From Pseudoramibacter faecis (GTDB taxonomy: Bacteria > Bacillota > Clostridia > Eubacteriales > Eubacteriaceae): a stretch of 64,000 nucleotides of DNA. Positions 16,909-26,792 of this stretch are shown here, piece after piece (within the stretch, counting starts at the first letter, position 1; each line of letters starts with the position of its first letter). The position numbers and the translations under genes were made by a program. The notes below the pieces were generated by a model. That model saw only the letters and a list, made by a program, of their open reading frames with translations, was not told the DNA's origin and did no database searches. The DNA is taken from NCBI RefSeq assembly GCF_036289405.1, contig NZ_JAYFFI010000009.1, forward strand, positions 15,143 to 79,142, given 5' to 3'.

Positions 16909-19320
16909 TTATTTTGCGACGATATTATAGATCTTTCCTGGAATGAATATTTCTTTGATGATGTATTTGCCTTCCAGAAATTTTTGAATATTTTCGTTGT
17001 CCAATGCAAGCTGATGGGCCTGATCCTGATCGCCGTCGACAGAAAGCGTAATCTTGCCGCGAACCTTGCCATTAACCTGCACGGCCATTTCGATCACGGC
17101 ATCAACCGTTTTGGTTTCGTCATATTCCGGCCAATCGGTTTGATGCAGTTCGCTAGCAAAATCAGCCATTTCCCAAAGCTCTTCCGTGATATGGGGGGCA
17201 ACCGGATAAAGCAGTTTCAAGAAGTCTCGATATTCTGCCTTAGTGGTCTGCCCTACCTGATTAAAATGATTGAGCAAGCTCATCAAAGCAGCAATTGCCG
17301 TGTTGAACTTCATCGCTTCATAATCTTCACTGACCTTTTTAATGGTTTTGTGCATATCATTTTCCAGTTCCTTAGAAAATGTGTCTCCTTCTACCACCAT
17401 GTCCTGCAATTTCCAAACCCGGTCCAAGAAGCGGCGGCAACCTTTAATCCCGTTATCCGACCAAGGTGCCGGTTTTTCATAATCGCCAATAAACATAATG
17501 TAAGTCCGAAGCGTGTCAGCGCCATATTCAGCAATGATGTCATTAGGGTTAACCACATTGCCCTTGGATTTGCTCATTTTTTCGCCATCCGATCCCAAGA
17601 TAAGTCCCTGAGCGGTTCGCTTGGCATAGGGCTCTTTGGTGGGAACGACACCAATATCATATAAAAATTGATGCCAGAATCGCGAGTAGAGTAAATGACG
17701 AGTAACGTGCTCCATTCCGCCATTATACCAATCGACGGGTAGCCAATATTTGAGTTTGTCCATATCGGCCAAACATTCATCATTGTGATTATCTATATAT
17801 CTCAAAAAATACCAGCTGGAACCGGCCCATTGCGGCATGGTGTCGGTTTCCCGTCTGGCGGGACGCCCGCATTTCGGACAGGTGGTATTGACCCAATCTT
17901 CAATTTCTGCCAGCGGCGATTCTCCGGTATCCGTTGGTTCGTAATGGGAGACTTTTGGCAATTCCACCGGTAAATCAGATTCCGGTACTGGGACCGTCCC
18001 GCAATGCTCACAATAAACGATCGGGATCGGTTCACCCCAATAACGCTGGCGGTTGAATGCCCAGTCCTTCATTTTATAGTTGACAGTCTTCTTGCCAAGG
18101 CCTTTTTCTTCTAAATAGGCGATTATGTCCGGAATCGCCTCTTTAACCTGCTTGCCGCTTAAAAATCCCGAATTGACCATTTCACCAGAACTAACATCGG
18201 TGAATGCTTCTCGTTCAACGTTTCCGCCTTTGATGACTTCCACGATAGGCAGATTAAATTTCTTGGCAAAATCCCAGTCGCGGGCATCGTGTGCCGGCAC
18301 CGCCATGATTGCACCGGTTCCATATCCCATCATGACATAATCCGCAATAAAAATCGGGATGGCATCGCCAGTAACCGGATTGATGGCCTGAATACCTTCA
18401 ATTTTAACACCGGTTTTATCTTTAGCCAGCTGAACCCGTTCGAATTCTGTCTTGCGCTGCGCGCTTTCTTTATAAGCATTCACTGCATCCATATTCTGGA
18501 TTTCATCGGCAAGCTCTTCAATAAGCGGATGTTCCGGCGCAATGACCATAAAGGTTACACCGTACAGTGTATCGGCTCTGGTGGTAAAAACCTTCAATAT
18601 CTGGTCGTGACCAGCAATGGCAAAGTTAATTTCTGCACCGACGGATTTGCCAATCCAATTTTCCTGTTCCGTTTGAATCCGGGGAAGATAATCCACTTCA
18701 TCCAGACCCTGAAGCAGTTTTTCAGCATATTCGCGGATCTTTAAGAACCAGACATCTTTTTCCATCTGGACCACCGGCGAACCGCAGCGATCGCATTTGC
18801 CGTCCCGGAAGTCCTCATTTGACAATACCACTTTGCAGCCGGTGCAGAAATTAACATAGGTGTGGTCTTTGTAGGCCAACCCGTGTTTATACATCTGTAA
18901 AAAGATCCACTGCGTCCACTTGAAATAAGCCGGATCCGTTGTGTCAACCGTATGATCCCAGTCAAACGAATAACCGATGGCTTTCAGCTGTTGGGTAAAG
19001 GCCTCAATGTTGTGATCTGTCACTTCTCGGGGGTGTTTCCCGGTTTTAATCGCGTAATTTTCTGTCGGGAGGCCAAAAGCATCAAAACCAATGGGAAATA
19101 AAACGTTGTAACCCTGCATGCGACGTTTTCTGGCAATCACTTCCAAAGATGTGTATGCTCGAACATGGCCGACGTGAAGGCCGACACCGCTCGGATATGG
19201 AAATTCAACCAATCCATAAAACTTCGGCCCTATCATATTATTATCCGTCGCAAAAGCGTTCGTTTTCTCCCAGTGCTCCTGCCATTTTTTTTCAATCTTT
19301 TCGTGATGATATTTTATCAT
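16909..19320 (-). CDS. leuS: Leucyl-tRNA synthetase
   Basis: An 803-residue class Ia synthetase. The HIGH-type motif is HVGH (residues 49-52, in YPSGVGLHVGH) and the second catalytic motif is GEKMSKSKGN. Between them are a zinc-like cysteine cluster (CTGCK, CDRCG) and the editing domain with GYGTGAIMAVPAHDARD. Length is normal. The upstream gap of only about 110 bp shows no obvious T-box, which many Firmicute leuS genes have. Confidence 0.95.
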   Translation of the reverse strand: MIKYHHEKIEKKWQEHWEKTNAFATDNNMIGPKFYGLVEFPYPSGVGLHVGHVRAYTSLEVIARKRRMQGYNVLFPIGFDAFGLPTENYAIKTGKHPREVTDHNIEAFTQQLKAIGYSFDWDHTVDTTDPAYFKWTQWIFLQMYKHGLAYKDHTYVNFCTGCKVVLSNEDFRDGKCDRCGSPVVQMEKDVWFLKIREYAEKLLQGLDEVDYLPRIQTEQENWIGKSVGAEINFAIAGHDQILKVFTTRADTLYGVTFMVIAPEHPLIEELADEIQNMDAVNAYKESAQRKTEFERVQLAKDKTGVKIEGIQAINPVTGDAIPIFIADYVMMGYGTGAIMAVPAHDARDWDFAKKFNLPIVEVIKGGNVEREAFTDVSSGEMVNSGFLSGKQVKEAIPDIIAYLEEKGLGKKTVNYKMKDWAFNRQRYWGEPIPIVYCEHCGTVPVPESDLPVELPKVSHYEPTDTGESPLAEIEDWVNTTCPKCGRPARRETDTMPQWAGSSWYFLRYIDNHNDECLADMDKLKYWLPVDWYNGGMEHVTRHLLYSRFWHQFLYDIGVVPTKEPYAKRTAQGLILGSDGEKMSKSKGNVVNPNDIIAEYGADTLRTYIMFIGDYEKPAPWSDNGIKGCRRFLDRVWKLQDMVVEGDTFSKELENDMHKTIKKVSEDYEAMKFNTAIAALMSLLNHFNQVGQTTKAEYRDFLKLLYPVAPHITEELWEMADFASELHQTDWPEYDETKTVDAVIEMAVQVNGKVRGKITLSVDGDQDQAHQLALDNENIQKFLEGKYIIKEIFIPGKIYNIVAK

Positions 19321-19429
19321 TGGTGCCTCCCCATTAAAATCTTATGAACCACTTCATTATAGCGATGGGTTTATGGCGTGTCAAATGCTTTATCCGACTT
19401 TGCTACGCCTGCAGGCGCTCCGTCATGTC

Positions 19430-22252
19430 TCAATCAGAACCCCCTCGTGTCAGAATCTCCCTGAGGTATTGCCCGGTATGAGATTCCGGAATGCGTGTCA
19501 CTTCTTCGGGCGTGCCCTGCGCCACAATCGTGCCGCCACCATCACCGCCTTCCGGACCGAGATCAATGATATGATCTGCCACCTTAATCACATCAAGATG
19601 GTGTTCAATCACGACGACGGTATTCCCTAAATCAACCAGCTGATGCATAATCGTTACGAGTTTAGCCACATCGTCAATATGCAGTCCTGTCGTCGGTTCA
19701 TCCAGAATATAAAGGGTTTTACCCGTATTCTGCCGGGATAATTCGGTTGCCAATTTAATGCGTTGTGCCTCCCCGCCGGATAATTGCGTCGAAGGCTGTC
19801 CCAATTTGATATAGCCCAAGCCCACATCGTGAAGCGTCTGCAATTTGCGCTTCAGCCGAGGCAGATTGGTAAAAAACTCCAAGGCTTCGTCCACGGTCAT
19901 GTTCAAGACTTCCGCAATGTTTTTATCTCGATATTTCACTTCAAGGGTTTCCCGGTTATAGCGCGCGCCGCCGCAGACCTCGCAGGGTACGTAAACGTCC
20001 GGCAGGAAATGCATTTCGATTTTTAAAATGCCGTCGCCGTGACAGGTTTCGCATCGGCCGCCTTTAACATTAAAACTAAAACGCCCCTTTTTATAGCCGC
20101 GCGCCTTCGCTTCGTTGGTGCTCGCAAAAAGATCGCGGATCAAATCAAAAAGACCGGTATACGTTGCCGGATTGGAACGCGGTGTTCGGCCGATCGGCGA
20201 TTGGTCAATGGCGATAACCTTGTCGATATTTTCCGTTCCGGTGATTGTTTTGTGCTGGCCCGGCCGCTTATAGCTGCGATACAGTTTGCGTGAAACGCCG
20301 TTATACAAAATATCGTTGACCAAGGTCGACTTACCGGACCCAGAAACCCCGGTGACCAAGACAAGTTTTCCCAACGGGAATGCCACGTCAATCTTCTTTA
20401 GGTTATGTTCGGCCGCCCCTTTGATCGTGATAAATTGCCCGGTCCCTTCCCGCCGCTTCTTCGGAACCGGAATGAATTTTTCACCGGAAAGATAGCGCCC
20501 TGTCAGAGACCTGGGATTCTTTCGGATGGCTTCAGCCGTTCCTTCTGCCACGACTTCCCCGCCGTGAATCCCGGCCTTCGGCCCGATATCGACGATCCAA
20601 TCTGCTTCAAGCATCGTCTCTTCGTCGTGTTCGACCACAATGAGCGTGTTCCCCAAATCCGTTAAATGCCGAAGGGATCGCAGCAATTTGCGGTTATCCC
20701 GTTGATGAAGACCAATGCTGGGTTCATCCAAAACATAAAGCACGCCGGTAAGACCAGTGCCGATCTGCGTTGCCAGACGGATGCGCTGGCTTTCCCCCCC
20801 GGATAAAGTGCCGGCAGATCGCGCCAACGTTAAATATTCCAAGCCGACATCCTGTAAAAACTTCAGACGATTTTTGATTTCGACAATAATTTGGCCGGCA
20901 ATCATCATTTCATGTTCAGACAAATCCGGTACTTCAAAAAAATCCAGCTCGTCTCGAATCGGCATCTTCGTCAGTTCAATGATATTTTTATCGCATACCG
21001 TTACCGCGAGACTATTGGGATTTAAACGATCGCCATGACAAACCGGGCATGGAATATCGGCCATGTAACGCTCGATGAAGCCCCGCATGGTGTCAGATCT
21101 GGTTTCCCGAAAGCGCCGTTCCATATTGTTGACCAAACCCTCGAAAGTCGTAGTGTAGGTCCCTGTGAATTTTCCGTCGTATTCCACCGTCACTTCGCCA
21201 TCACTGCCATACAATAGTTCATTCATAAAAGCATCGGACATCACTTCAATCGGTGTGTGTATATCAAAGCCATGTTTGCGCAATAAACTTTTGATCATGA
21301 CCAGCAGATGCTTGTTCTCGTTTTTTAAGCCGAAAAATTTAATGGCGCCTTCATCGATAGATAAACTTTTGTCCGGGATTAAAAGGTCCGGATCAATCTC
21401 CTTGTGAAAGCCCAAGCCGTTGCAGGCCGGACACATCCCATAGGGATTATTGAAGGAGAACGATCTCGGCTCGGGCACTTCCATGGAAATACCGCAATCC
21501 GGACAGGATAATTTTTCACTATACAGTCGGCTTTCGCCATCGATCACTTGACAACGCACCAGGCCGTCGGCCATCTTCAAAGCGGTTTCGACCGAATCGG
21601 TCAAACGCTTCTCAAGTGATGAACGCCGCTTCAAACGGTCCACCACCACATCAATGCTATGCTTGACGTTCTTTTTAAGCTTGATTTCATCTGAAAGATC
21701 GCGGATCTCGCCGTCTACCATCACGCGCACATAGCCTTCCTTTTTCAGATGATTGAGAATCTTTTTATGCTGCCCTTTTTCACTGCGGACAACCGGGGCC
21801 AGAATCATAAATTTGGTCCCTTCCGACAGCTGCATCATACTGTCCACAATCTGGTCGATGCTCTGGGAAGAAATAGGCTTGCCGCAACGCGGGCAGTGCG
21901 GGATACCCACCCGCGCATAAAGCAAGCGAAAATAATCGTAAATCTCCGTTACCGTTCCCACCGTCGAACGCGGATTGCGGTTGGTTGTCTTCTGATCGAT
22001 TGAAACTGCCGGAGATAAGCCCTCGATTTTATCGACGTTCGGCTTTTGGGAATTGCCCAAAAACATCCGCGCATACGACGACAGAGATTCCACATAGCGA
22101 CGCTGCCCTTCGGCATAGATCGTGTCAAAGGCCAGCGTCGATTTGCCCGAACCGGAAACGCCGGTAAACACGACCAGCTTTTCCCGAGGGATATCCACAT
22201 TGATATTTTTTAAATTGTGCTCTTTCGCACCTCTCACAGATAAATATTTCAT
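19430..22252 (-). CDS. uvrA: Excinuclease ABC subunit A
   Basis: A 940-residue DNA damage sensor of nucleotide excision repair. It has two ABC modules with Walker A motifs GVSGSGKSTLAFD (near residue 32) and GVSGSGKSTLVND (near 640), signature motifs LSGGESQRIRLA and LSGGEAQRIKLA, and zinc-binding CPRCGKP, CPDCG/CPACNG and CETCHGDG/CEVCGG clusters. Length is normal. It lies 18 nt downstream of uvrB, so ctp, uvrB and uvrA form one transcription unit. Confidence 0.96.
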   Translation of the reverse strand: MKYLSVRGAKEHNLKNINVDIPREKLVVFTGVSGSGKSTLAFDTIYAEGQRRYVESLSSYARMFLGNSQKPNVDKIEGLSPAVSIDQKTTNRNPRSTVGTVTEIYDYFRLLYARVGIPHCPRCGKPISSQSIDQIVDSMMQLSEGTKFMILAPVVRSEKGQHKKILNHLKKEGYVRVMVDGEIRDLSDEIKLKKNVKHSIDVVVDRLKRRSSLEKRLTDSVETALKMADGLVRCQVIDGESRLYSEKLSCPDCGISMEVPEPRSFSFNNPYGMCPACNGLGFHKEIDPDLLIPDKSLSIDEGAIKFFGLKNENKHLLVMIKSLLRKHGFDIHTPIEVMSDAFMNELLYGSDGEVTVEYDGKFTGTYTTTFEGLVNNMERRFRETRSDTMRGFIERYMADIPCPVCHGDRLNPNSLAVTVCDKNIIELTKMPIRDELDFFEVPDLSEHEMMIAGQIIVEIKNRLKFLQDVGLEYLTLARSAGTLSGGESQRIRLATQIGTGLTGVLYVLDEPSIGLHQRDNRKLLRSLRHLTDLGNTLIVVEHDEETMLEADWIVDIGPKAGIHGGEVVAEGTAEAIRKNPRSLTGRYLSGEKFIPVPKKRREGTGQFITIKGAAEHNLKKIDVAFPLGKLVLVTGVSGSGKSTLVNDILYNGVSRKLYRSYKRPGQHKTITGTENIDKVIAIDQSPIGRTPRSNPATYTGLFDLIRDLFASTNEAKARGYKKGRFSFNVKGGRCETCHGDGILKIEMHFLPDVYVPCEVCGGARYNRETLEVKYRDKNIAEVLNMTVDEALEFFTNLPRLKRKLQTLHDVGLGYIKLGQPSTQLSGGEAQRIKLATELSRQNTGKTLYILDEPTTGLHIDDVAKLVTIMHQLVDLGNTVVVIEHHLDVIKVADHIIDLGPEGGDGGGTIVAQGTPEEVTRIPESHTGQYLREILTRGGSD

Positions 22253-22270
22253 GATGATTCCTAATTTTTG

Positions 22271-24247
22271 TTATTTGATTGCCGCTTCCAAGCGTTGAAT
22301 CTCGTCTCGGAGCGCGGCTGCTTTTTCGAATTCCAGATGCGCAGCGGCCTCCTGCATTTGTTTTTTCAGTTCATTAACATCCGTTTCGCTAGGCTCTGAC
22401 GGAACCTTTACATCATAGGTTTCCGCCTTTTCGGCTACTTTTGTCACTTCAATCACGTCGTGAATATCCTTGACCACGGTTTTTGGTGTGATGTGATGTT
22501 CTTCATTATAGGCCTTCTGAATTCCGCGTCGGCGATTGGTTTCGGTAATGGCGCAGTCCATCGACTTTGTGATGTGATCCGCGTACATGATCACCCGGCC
22601 ATCTGCGTTTCGCGCCGCGCGGCCAATGGTTTGGACGAGCGAGGTTTCACTTCTCAAATACCCTTCTTTATCGGCATCCAAAATGGCCACCAGTCCCACT
22701 TCCGGCAAATCGAGTCCTTCGCGCAGCAAATTGATCCCAACCAAAACATCAAATTTTCCCAAACGCAGATCCCGAAGAATTTCCATGCGTTCGATGGTGT
22801 CGATATCCGAATGCAGATAGCGCACCCGCACCCCATTGTCTTTCAGATAATCCGTCAGATCCTCCGCCATCTTTTTGGTCAACGTTGTGATGAGCACACG
22901 TTCCCGATGACTGGTGGTCTCACGAATTTCGCCCAGAAGATCGTCGATTTGCCCTTTAATGGGCCTCACGAAGATTTCCGGATCCAAGAGCCCCGTCGGG
23001 CGAATCAACTGTTCCACAATCCGTTCGCTATTCTCTTTCTCATAAGGACCGGGCGTTGCCGTTGTAAACACCATTTGATGGATTTTGCCTTCAAACTCTT
23101 GGAACGTCAACGGCCGGTTATCGTAGGCAGAAGGCAACCGAAACCCGTAATCCACCAAATTTTTTTTGCGTGCGCGGTCGCCGGCACTCATTCCGCCGAT
23201 CTGTGGAATGGAGACATGGGATTCATCGGCAATCATCAGAAAGTCATCAGGAAAATAATCGATCAAGGTGTACGGCGGACTGCCCGCCGGAATTCCGTTA
23301 ATGTGCCGCGTATAGTTCTCAATCCCGGTGCAGTATCCCATTTCCTGAAGCATCTCCAGGTCATAATTGGTTCGTTGCAGGATGCGTTGGGCTTCTACCA
23401 ATCGATTGTGCTCATTAAACCAGGCATAGCGTTCACCCAATTCTTCCCGGATGCCTTTAATGGCTGATTCGAGCCGCTCTGGCGTCGTCGTATAATGTGA
23501 AGCCGGAAAAATGGAAATATGACTCAATTCTCCGGTGATTTCTCCCGTGACCATATTGATCTCTGTGATTCGGTCAATTTCATCATCAAAGAATTCAATA
23601 CGAACGGCTTTATCCGTCGATGCTGCCGGGAAAATTTCCAATACATCACCGCGAACACGAAAATTATTGCGCTCAAAACCAATGTCATTTCTTGTATACT
23701 GAATTTCAACAAGTTTGCGGATAATGTCGTCCCGATCTTTTTCCATTCCCGGGCGCAGCGATAAAACAAGGTGCTCGTAATCTATCGGGCTTCCCAGACC
23801 ATAAATACAGGAAACCGACGCAATGATGATCACATCTCGACGCTCAAAAAGCGCTGCTGTTGCCGAATGCCGCAATTTATCGATCTCATCATTGATTGAA
23901 GAATCCTTTTCGATATAAATATCGCGCCCGGGCACATAAGCCTCGGGCTGATAATAATCGTAGTAGGACACGAAATATTCAACAGCGTTATTCGGGAAAA
24001 AGCTTCGAAATTCATTGGCAAGCTGTGCCGCCAATGTTTTATTATGTGCAATAATAAGTGTCGGTTTCTGAACGGCCTCAATGACCTTTGCCATTGTATA
24101 GGTCTTGCCGGATCCTGTAACCCCTAAAAGAGTCTGATATTTCAGACCTTTTTTAATGCCTTCAGCAATTTTCTCGATCGCCTGCCCTTGATCTCCTTTT
24201 GGCTCATAATCTGAGACGACTTCAAAGGGCTGATTTTCTCTTTCCAT
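22271..24247 (-). CDS. uvrB: Excinuclease ABC subunit B
   Basis: A 658-residue DNA helicase-like repair factor that receives DNA from UvrA and recruits UvrC. Motifs are GVTGSGKTYT (Walker A), the beta-hairpin YYDYYQPEAY, DESHVS (DExH-like box), TTLTKKMAEDL and QTIGRAARN, with the UVR domain at the C-terminus (ELKKQMQEAAAHLEFEKAAALRDEI). The ATG at 24247 is favoured over the GTG at 24259 because AAGGTG lies at proper spacing upstream of it. Confidence 0.96.
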   Translation of the reverse strand: MERENQPFEVVSDYEPKGDQGQAIEKIAEGIKKGLKYQTLLGVTGSGKTYTMAKVIEAVQKPTLIIAHNKTLAAQLANEFRSFFPNNAVEYFVSYYDYYQPEAYVPGRDIYIEKDSSINDEIDKLRHSATAALFERRDVIIIASVSCIYGLGSPIDYEHLVLSLRPGMEKDRDDIIRKLVEIQYTRNDIGFERNNFRVRGDVLEIFPAASTDKAVRIEFFDDEIDRITEINMVTGEITGELSHISIFPASHYTTTPERLESAIKGIREELGERYAWFNEHNRLVEAQRILQRTNYDLEMLQEMGYCTGIENYTRHINGIPAGSPPYTLIDYFPDDFLMIADESHVSIPQIGGMSAGDRARKKNLVDYGFRLPSAYDNRPLTFQEFEGKIHQMVFTTATPGPYEKENSERIVEQLIRPTGLLDPEIFVRPIKGQIDDLLGEIRETTSHRERVLITTLTKKMAEDLTDYLKDNGVRVRYLHSDIDTIERMEILRDLRLGKFDVLVGINLLREGLDLPEVGLVAILDADKEGYLRSETSLVQTIGRAARNADGRVIMYADHITKSMDCAITETNRRRGIQKAYNEEHHITPKTVVKDIHDVIEVTKVAEKAETYDVKVPSEPSETDVNELKKQMQEAAAHLEFEKAAALRDEIQRLEAAIK

Positions 24248-24262
24248 TTCTATTTTCACCTT

Positions 24263-25471
24263 TTAGTGTGTAACTACTTCCAACGCTTTCTGAAGTTGCA
24301 AGTCTTGTCTCTCTGGTACAATGACGACATTCTGGTAAGTTTTTGATTGCTTTACCACATAGTCAGGTGTCAATCCTTTTTTGTGGATATTACGACCCTT
24401 GGGCGTGAAATACTGAGAAATTGTCAATTTATAACCACTGCCATCCATCAGCGGTACCACTTCCTGCACAATGCCCTTGCCAAACGTTTTGCTTCCAATC
24501 AAAGAAGCTTTTTTGGTATCTTGCAATGCGCCGGCTAAAATCTCCGAAGCGCTGGCGGAATAACCATTCACCAAAAGCGCCACCGGCTGATCAAAATGTT
24601 CCTGACTCGTTGCTCGGTAATCCTCACGATGCCCATTTTTATCCACTGTATAAACCACTTCGCCTTTGCCCACAATATTGTCGGCCACCTTTACCGCCGA
24701 ATTAACAATGCCGCCGCCGTTCCAGCGCAAATCAATCACCAGACCGTCGATTTGCTGAGCCCGAAGTGCCTTTAGCTGTGTATTAAACTCACGGCTGGTT
24801 TTATCGGTAAATTCGGTAATTGCAATATAGCCGATTTTTCGATTGTTTCGGGATATCACCCTTGAACTAACCGTCGGAGCGGTAATGGCACGACGGACCA
24901 GCGTCAAGTCTTTCTTTTCTCCGTTACGTTCGATGCCAACCATTACCTTAGTTCCCGATTTTCCCTTGATTCCCGAAACGACCGCTACAGTTCCCTTGCC
25001 CGCCATTGAACGGCCATTCACTGAAAGAATTTTATCACCGATTTTTAAGTCTGCATTAGCTGCCGGCGAATTTTTAAAAACCGTTACAATAATGGCATTT
25101 CGAGCACTATCTTCCGTTACCGCAATGCCGATCCCAACATAAGTCCCGGAGATGGATTGATTCATCTCTTTCATCTGAGGTTCAGAATAGTACTCCGAAT
25201 ACCGATCGCCGACCGCTTTGAACATGGCTCTGTAAGCCGATGTGCTGATTTTATTTAATGTGATGTTCTGATAATACCGATCTTGAATAGCGCTTTCCAA
25301 CGTAGCAAATTTTTGTGCATCGTGCGCTGTCCTTCGGCTTGATGCCGAAATTACATAGCGTTTTGGCAAATGCCATACGCCCAATGCCGTTAATACAAAA
25401 GTCATCGCGTTGGTTACCAATATCAAACTTATCACCCAAAGCCATTTTCGGGGATGCCTTTTTTCCTGCAT
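24263..25471 (-). CDS. Carboxy-terminal processing serine protease (S41, CtpA/CtpB type)
   Basis: A 402-residue protease with an N-terminal membrane anchor (WLWVISLILVTNAMTFVLTA), a PDZ domain (about 110-190, including GIGIAVTED and GDKILSVNG) and the S41 catalytic core. The nucleophile Ser is in NGYSASASEILAGAL and the Lys in SKTFGKGIVQ, both intact. The ATG at 25471 has AGGAG upstream. In Bacillus a related gene (ctpB) neighbours ftsEX. Here it sits beside ftsEX and an M23 hydrolase and may trim cell-wall enzymes. Target is inferred. Confidence 0.9.
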   Translation of the reverse strand: MQEKRHPRKWLWVISLILVTNAMTFVLTALGVWHLPKRYVISASSRRTAHDAQKFATLESAIQDRYYQNITLNKISTSAYRAMFKAVGDRYSEYYSEPQMKEMNQSISGTYVGIGIAVTEDSARNAIIVTVFKNSPAANADLKIGDKILSVNGRSMAGKGTVAVVSGIKGKSGTKVMVGIERNGEKKDLTLVRRAITAPTVSSRVISRNNRKIGYIAITEFTDKTSREFNTQLKALRAQQIDGLVIDLRWNGGGIVNSAVKVADNIVGKGEVVYTVDKNGHREDYRATSQEHFDQPVALLVNGYSASASEILAGALQDTKKASLIGSKTFGKGIVQEVVPLMDGSGYKLTISQYFTPKGRNIHKKGLTPDYVVKQSKTYQNVVIVPERQDLQLQKALEVVTH

Positions 25472-25499
25472 ATTCGACTCCTTCAAAACTAATTGTCAT

Positions 25500-25527
25500 A
25501 TTGTATCATACTCAAGAATGAGTTCAA
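25500..25527 (-). promoter_or_regulatory. Promoter of the ctp-uvrB-uvrA unit
   Basis: Minus strand TTGAAC (25522-25527), 16 bp spacer, TACAAT (25500-25505), about 30 nt upstream of the ctp start. It separates ctp-uvrBA from the upstream ftsEX group, which ends at the terminator at 25561-25588. Confidence 0.5.
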
Positions 25528-25560
25528 TCGAATTTATTTGACAAACAATTCTGACCCAAA

Positions 25561-25588
25561 ATAAAAAATCCAGATCTTTAAGATCTGG
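25561..25588 (-). terminator. Terminator of the ftsEX-M23 operon
   Basis: CCAGATCT (25570-25577) pairs with AGATCTGG (25581-25588), followed on the minus strand by T6. Confidence 0.85.
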
Positions 25589-25597
25589 ACTAAAATA

Positions 25598-26767
25598 TTA
25601 TGGATGGACATAATTAAGCGGATTAACAAAGATTCCGTTTTTCATCACACCGAAATGCAGGTGCGGGCCAGTCGAATGTCCGGTTGAACCGACATAACCA
25701 ATCACGTCGCCCTGATTTACCCGCTGCCCTTTGGACACGACAATTCTGCTTTGATGGCCATATAACGTTGTTACCCCATTGCCGTGATTAATCATCACAC
25801 AATTGCCATAACCGCCATTTGTGCCGGCAAAGATCACCGTACCGGAGGCCGAGGCGTAGATAGGAGCCCCCTGGCCGGCGCCAATGTCAATTCCCTGATG
25901 ATTAATGCTGCCGACACCGCCCGGAGATGAACGTTTACCAAATCCGGAAGTGATATGCTTAACCGAAACGGGCCATCTAAATCCTGACGAAGCACTTGAT
26001 GCTTTTTCAGTTGACGTCTGCCCTGCTGCGCTTTCAGCCTTTGCAATGGCAGCCATTTCATTATCGGCCGATTGAATAACCTGATTTTGCTTCCGAACCT
26101 CTGCTTGATACTGCGCGACCAACGTTTTGTTTTTTTCAAGTAATGTTTTTTGTTCCGTTCGCGCTCTTTCCAAATCCTGTTTTGCTTGGACCTGCTTCCG
26201 CGATGTTGCTTCTAAATTGGTTTGAATGGATTGCAGATTTTTCTTCTTCGTTTCTACATCAACCTGTATGGATTTTAGGGAATCAAGTTTCTGCTGATCT
26301 GCTGCCGCGATTGATTTGATCAATTTTATGCGCCCCACCAACTCCGCAAAATTTTTGGACGAAAACATCATCGTCGTGTAACTTTCTTTGCCATACATAT
26401 ACATTACACGCAAACGCTCGTTCAAATTTGATTGTTGCTTTTGCTGCTGAACTTTCAGTTGATCAATCTCAAATTGTTTCGATGCGATTTGCCGTTGATA
26501 ATTGGCTTTTAATGCATTGGTTTTTTCAATCTCTTGATTAGCTGTTTTTATTTTATTGTCAAGCGACGTTAAAGCTTGTGTCAATCCCTGAATTGTTGTT
26601 TGTGTGGTATTGATATGTTCTTCTGCCTGTGCTTTTTGCTTTAACGCCTGGTTCTTTTTTGCTGTCAGATCTGCTTGGTTACCAGCCAGAACCGGGGTGG
26701 TCACAAAAGCAGTACAAATCAATGTTAAGACTACCGCCAAACTTTTTTGTTTGATTTTTCTCTTCAT
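25598..26767 (-). CDS. Secreted M23-family murein hydrolase activator/endopeptidase with coiled coil
   Basis: A 389-residue exported protein. The N-terminal signal peptide (MKRKIKQKSLAVVLTLICTA to about residue 28) precedes a long coiled coil (about 30-245, repeated QKAQAEEHI, EQKTLLEKN type heptads), then an M23/LytM domain with HQGIDIGAG and the metal motif GPHLHFG. I start at the ATG at 26767 because the longer reading puts 22 polar residues before the signal sequence. The architecture resembles EnvC/CwlO-type partners. Placed right after ftsX, it is a natural candidate for FtsEX-controlled wall cleavage. Confidence 0.87.
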   Translation of the reverse strand: MKRKIKQKSLAVVLTLICTAFVTTPVLAGNQADLTAKKNQALKQKAQAEEHINTTQTTIQGLTQALTSLDNKIKTANQEIEKTNALKANYQRQIASKQFEIDQLKVQQQKQQSNLNERLRVMYMYGKESYTTMMFSSKNFAELVGRIKLIKSIAAADQQKLDSLKSIQVDVETKKKNLQSIQTNLEATSRKQVQAKQDLERARTEQKTLLEKNKTLVAQYQAEVRKQNQVIQSADNEMAAIAKAESAAGQTSTEKASSASSGFRWPVSVKHITSGFGKRSSPGGVGSINHQGIDIGAGQGAPIYASASGTVIFAGTNGGYGNCVMINHGNGVTTLYGHQSRIVVSKGQRVNQGDVIGYVGSTGHSTGPHLHFGVMKNGIFVNPLNYVHP

Positions 26768-26792
26768 CCTATTCAAACCCCAATCCATGCCA

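Noticed and set aside
19321..19429. T-box leader for leuS
   Set aside because: The space is too short and no specifier-loop or antiterminator core is visible.
22460..23467. 335-codon plus-strand open frame inside uvrB
   Set aside because: Antisense to the highly conserved uvrB core; composition follows the opposite-strand codons, and no SD or family match is seen.
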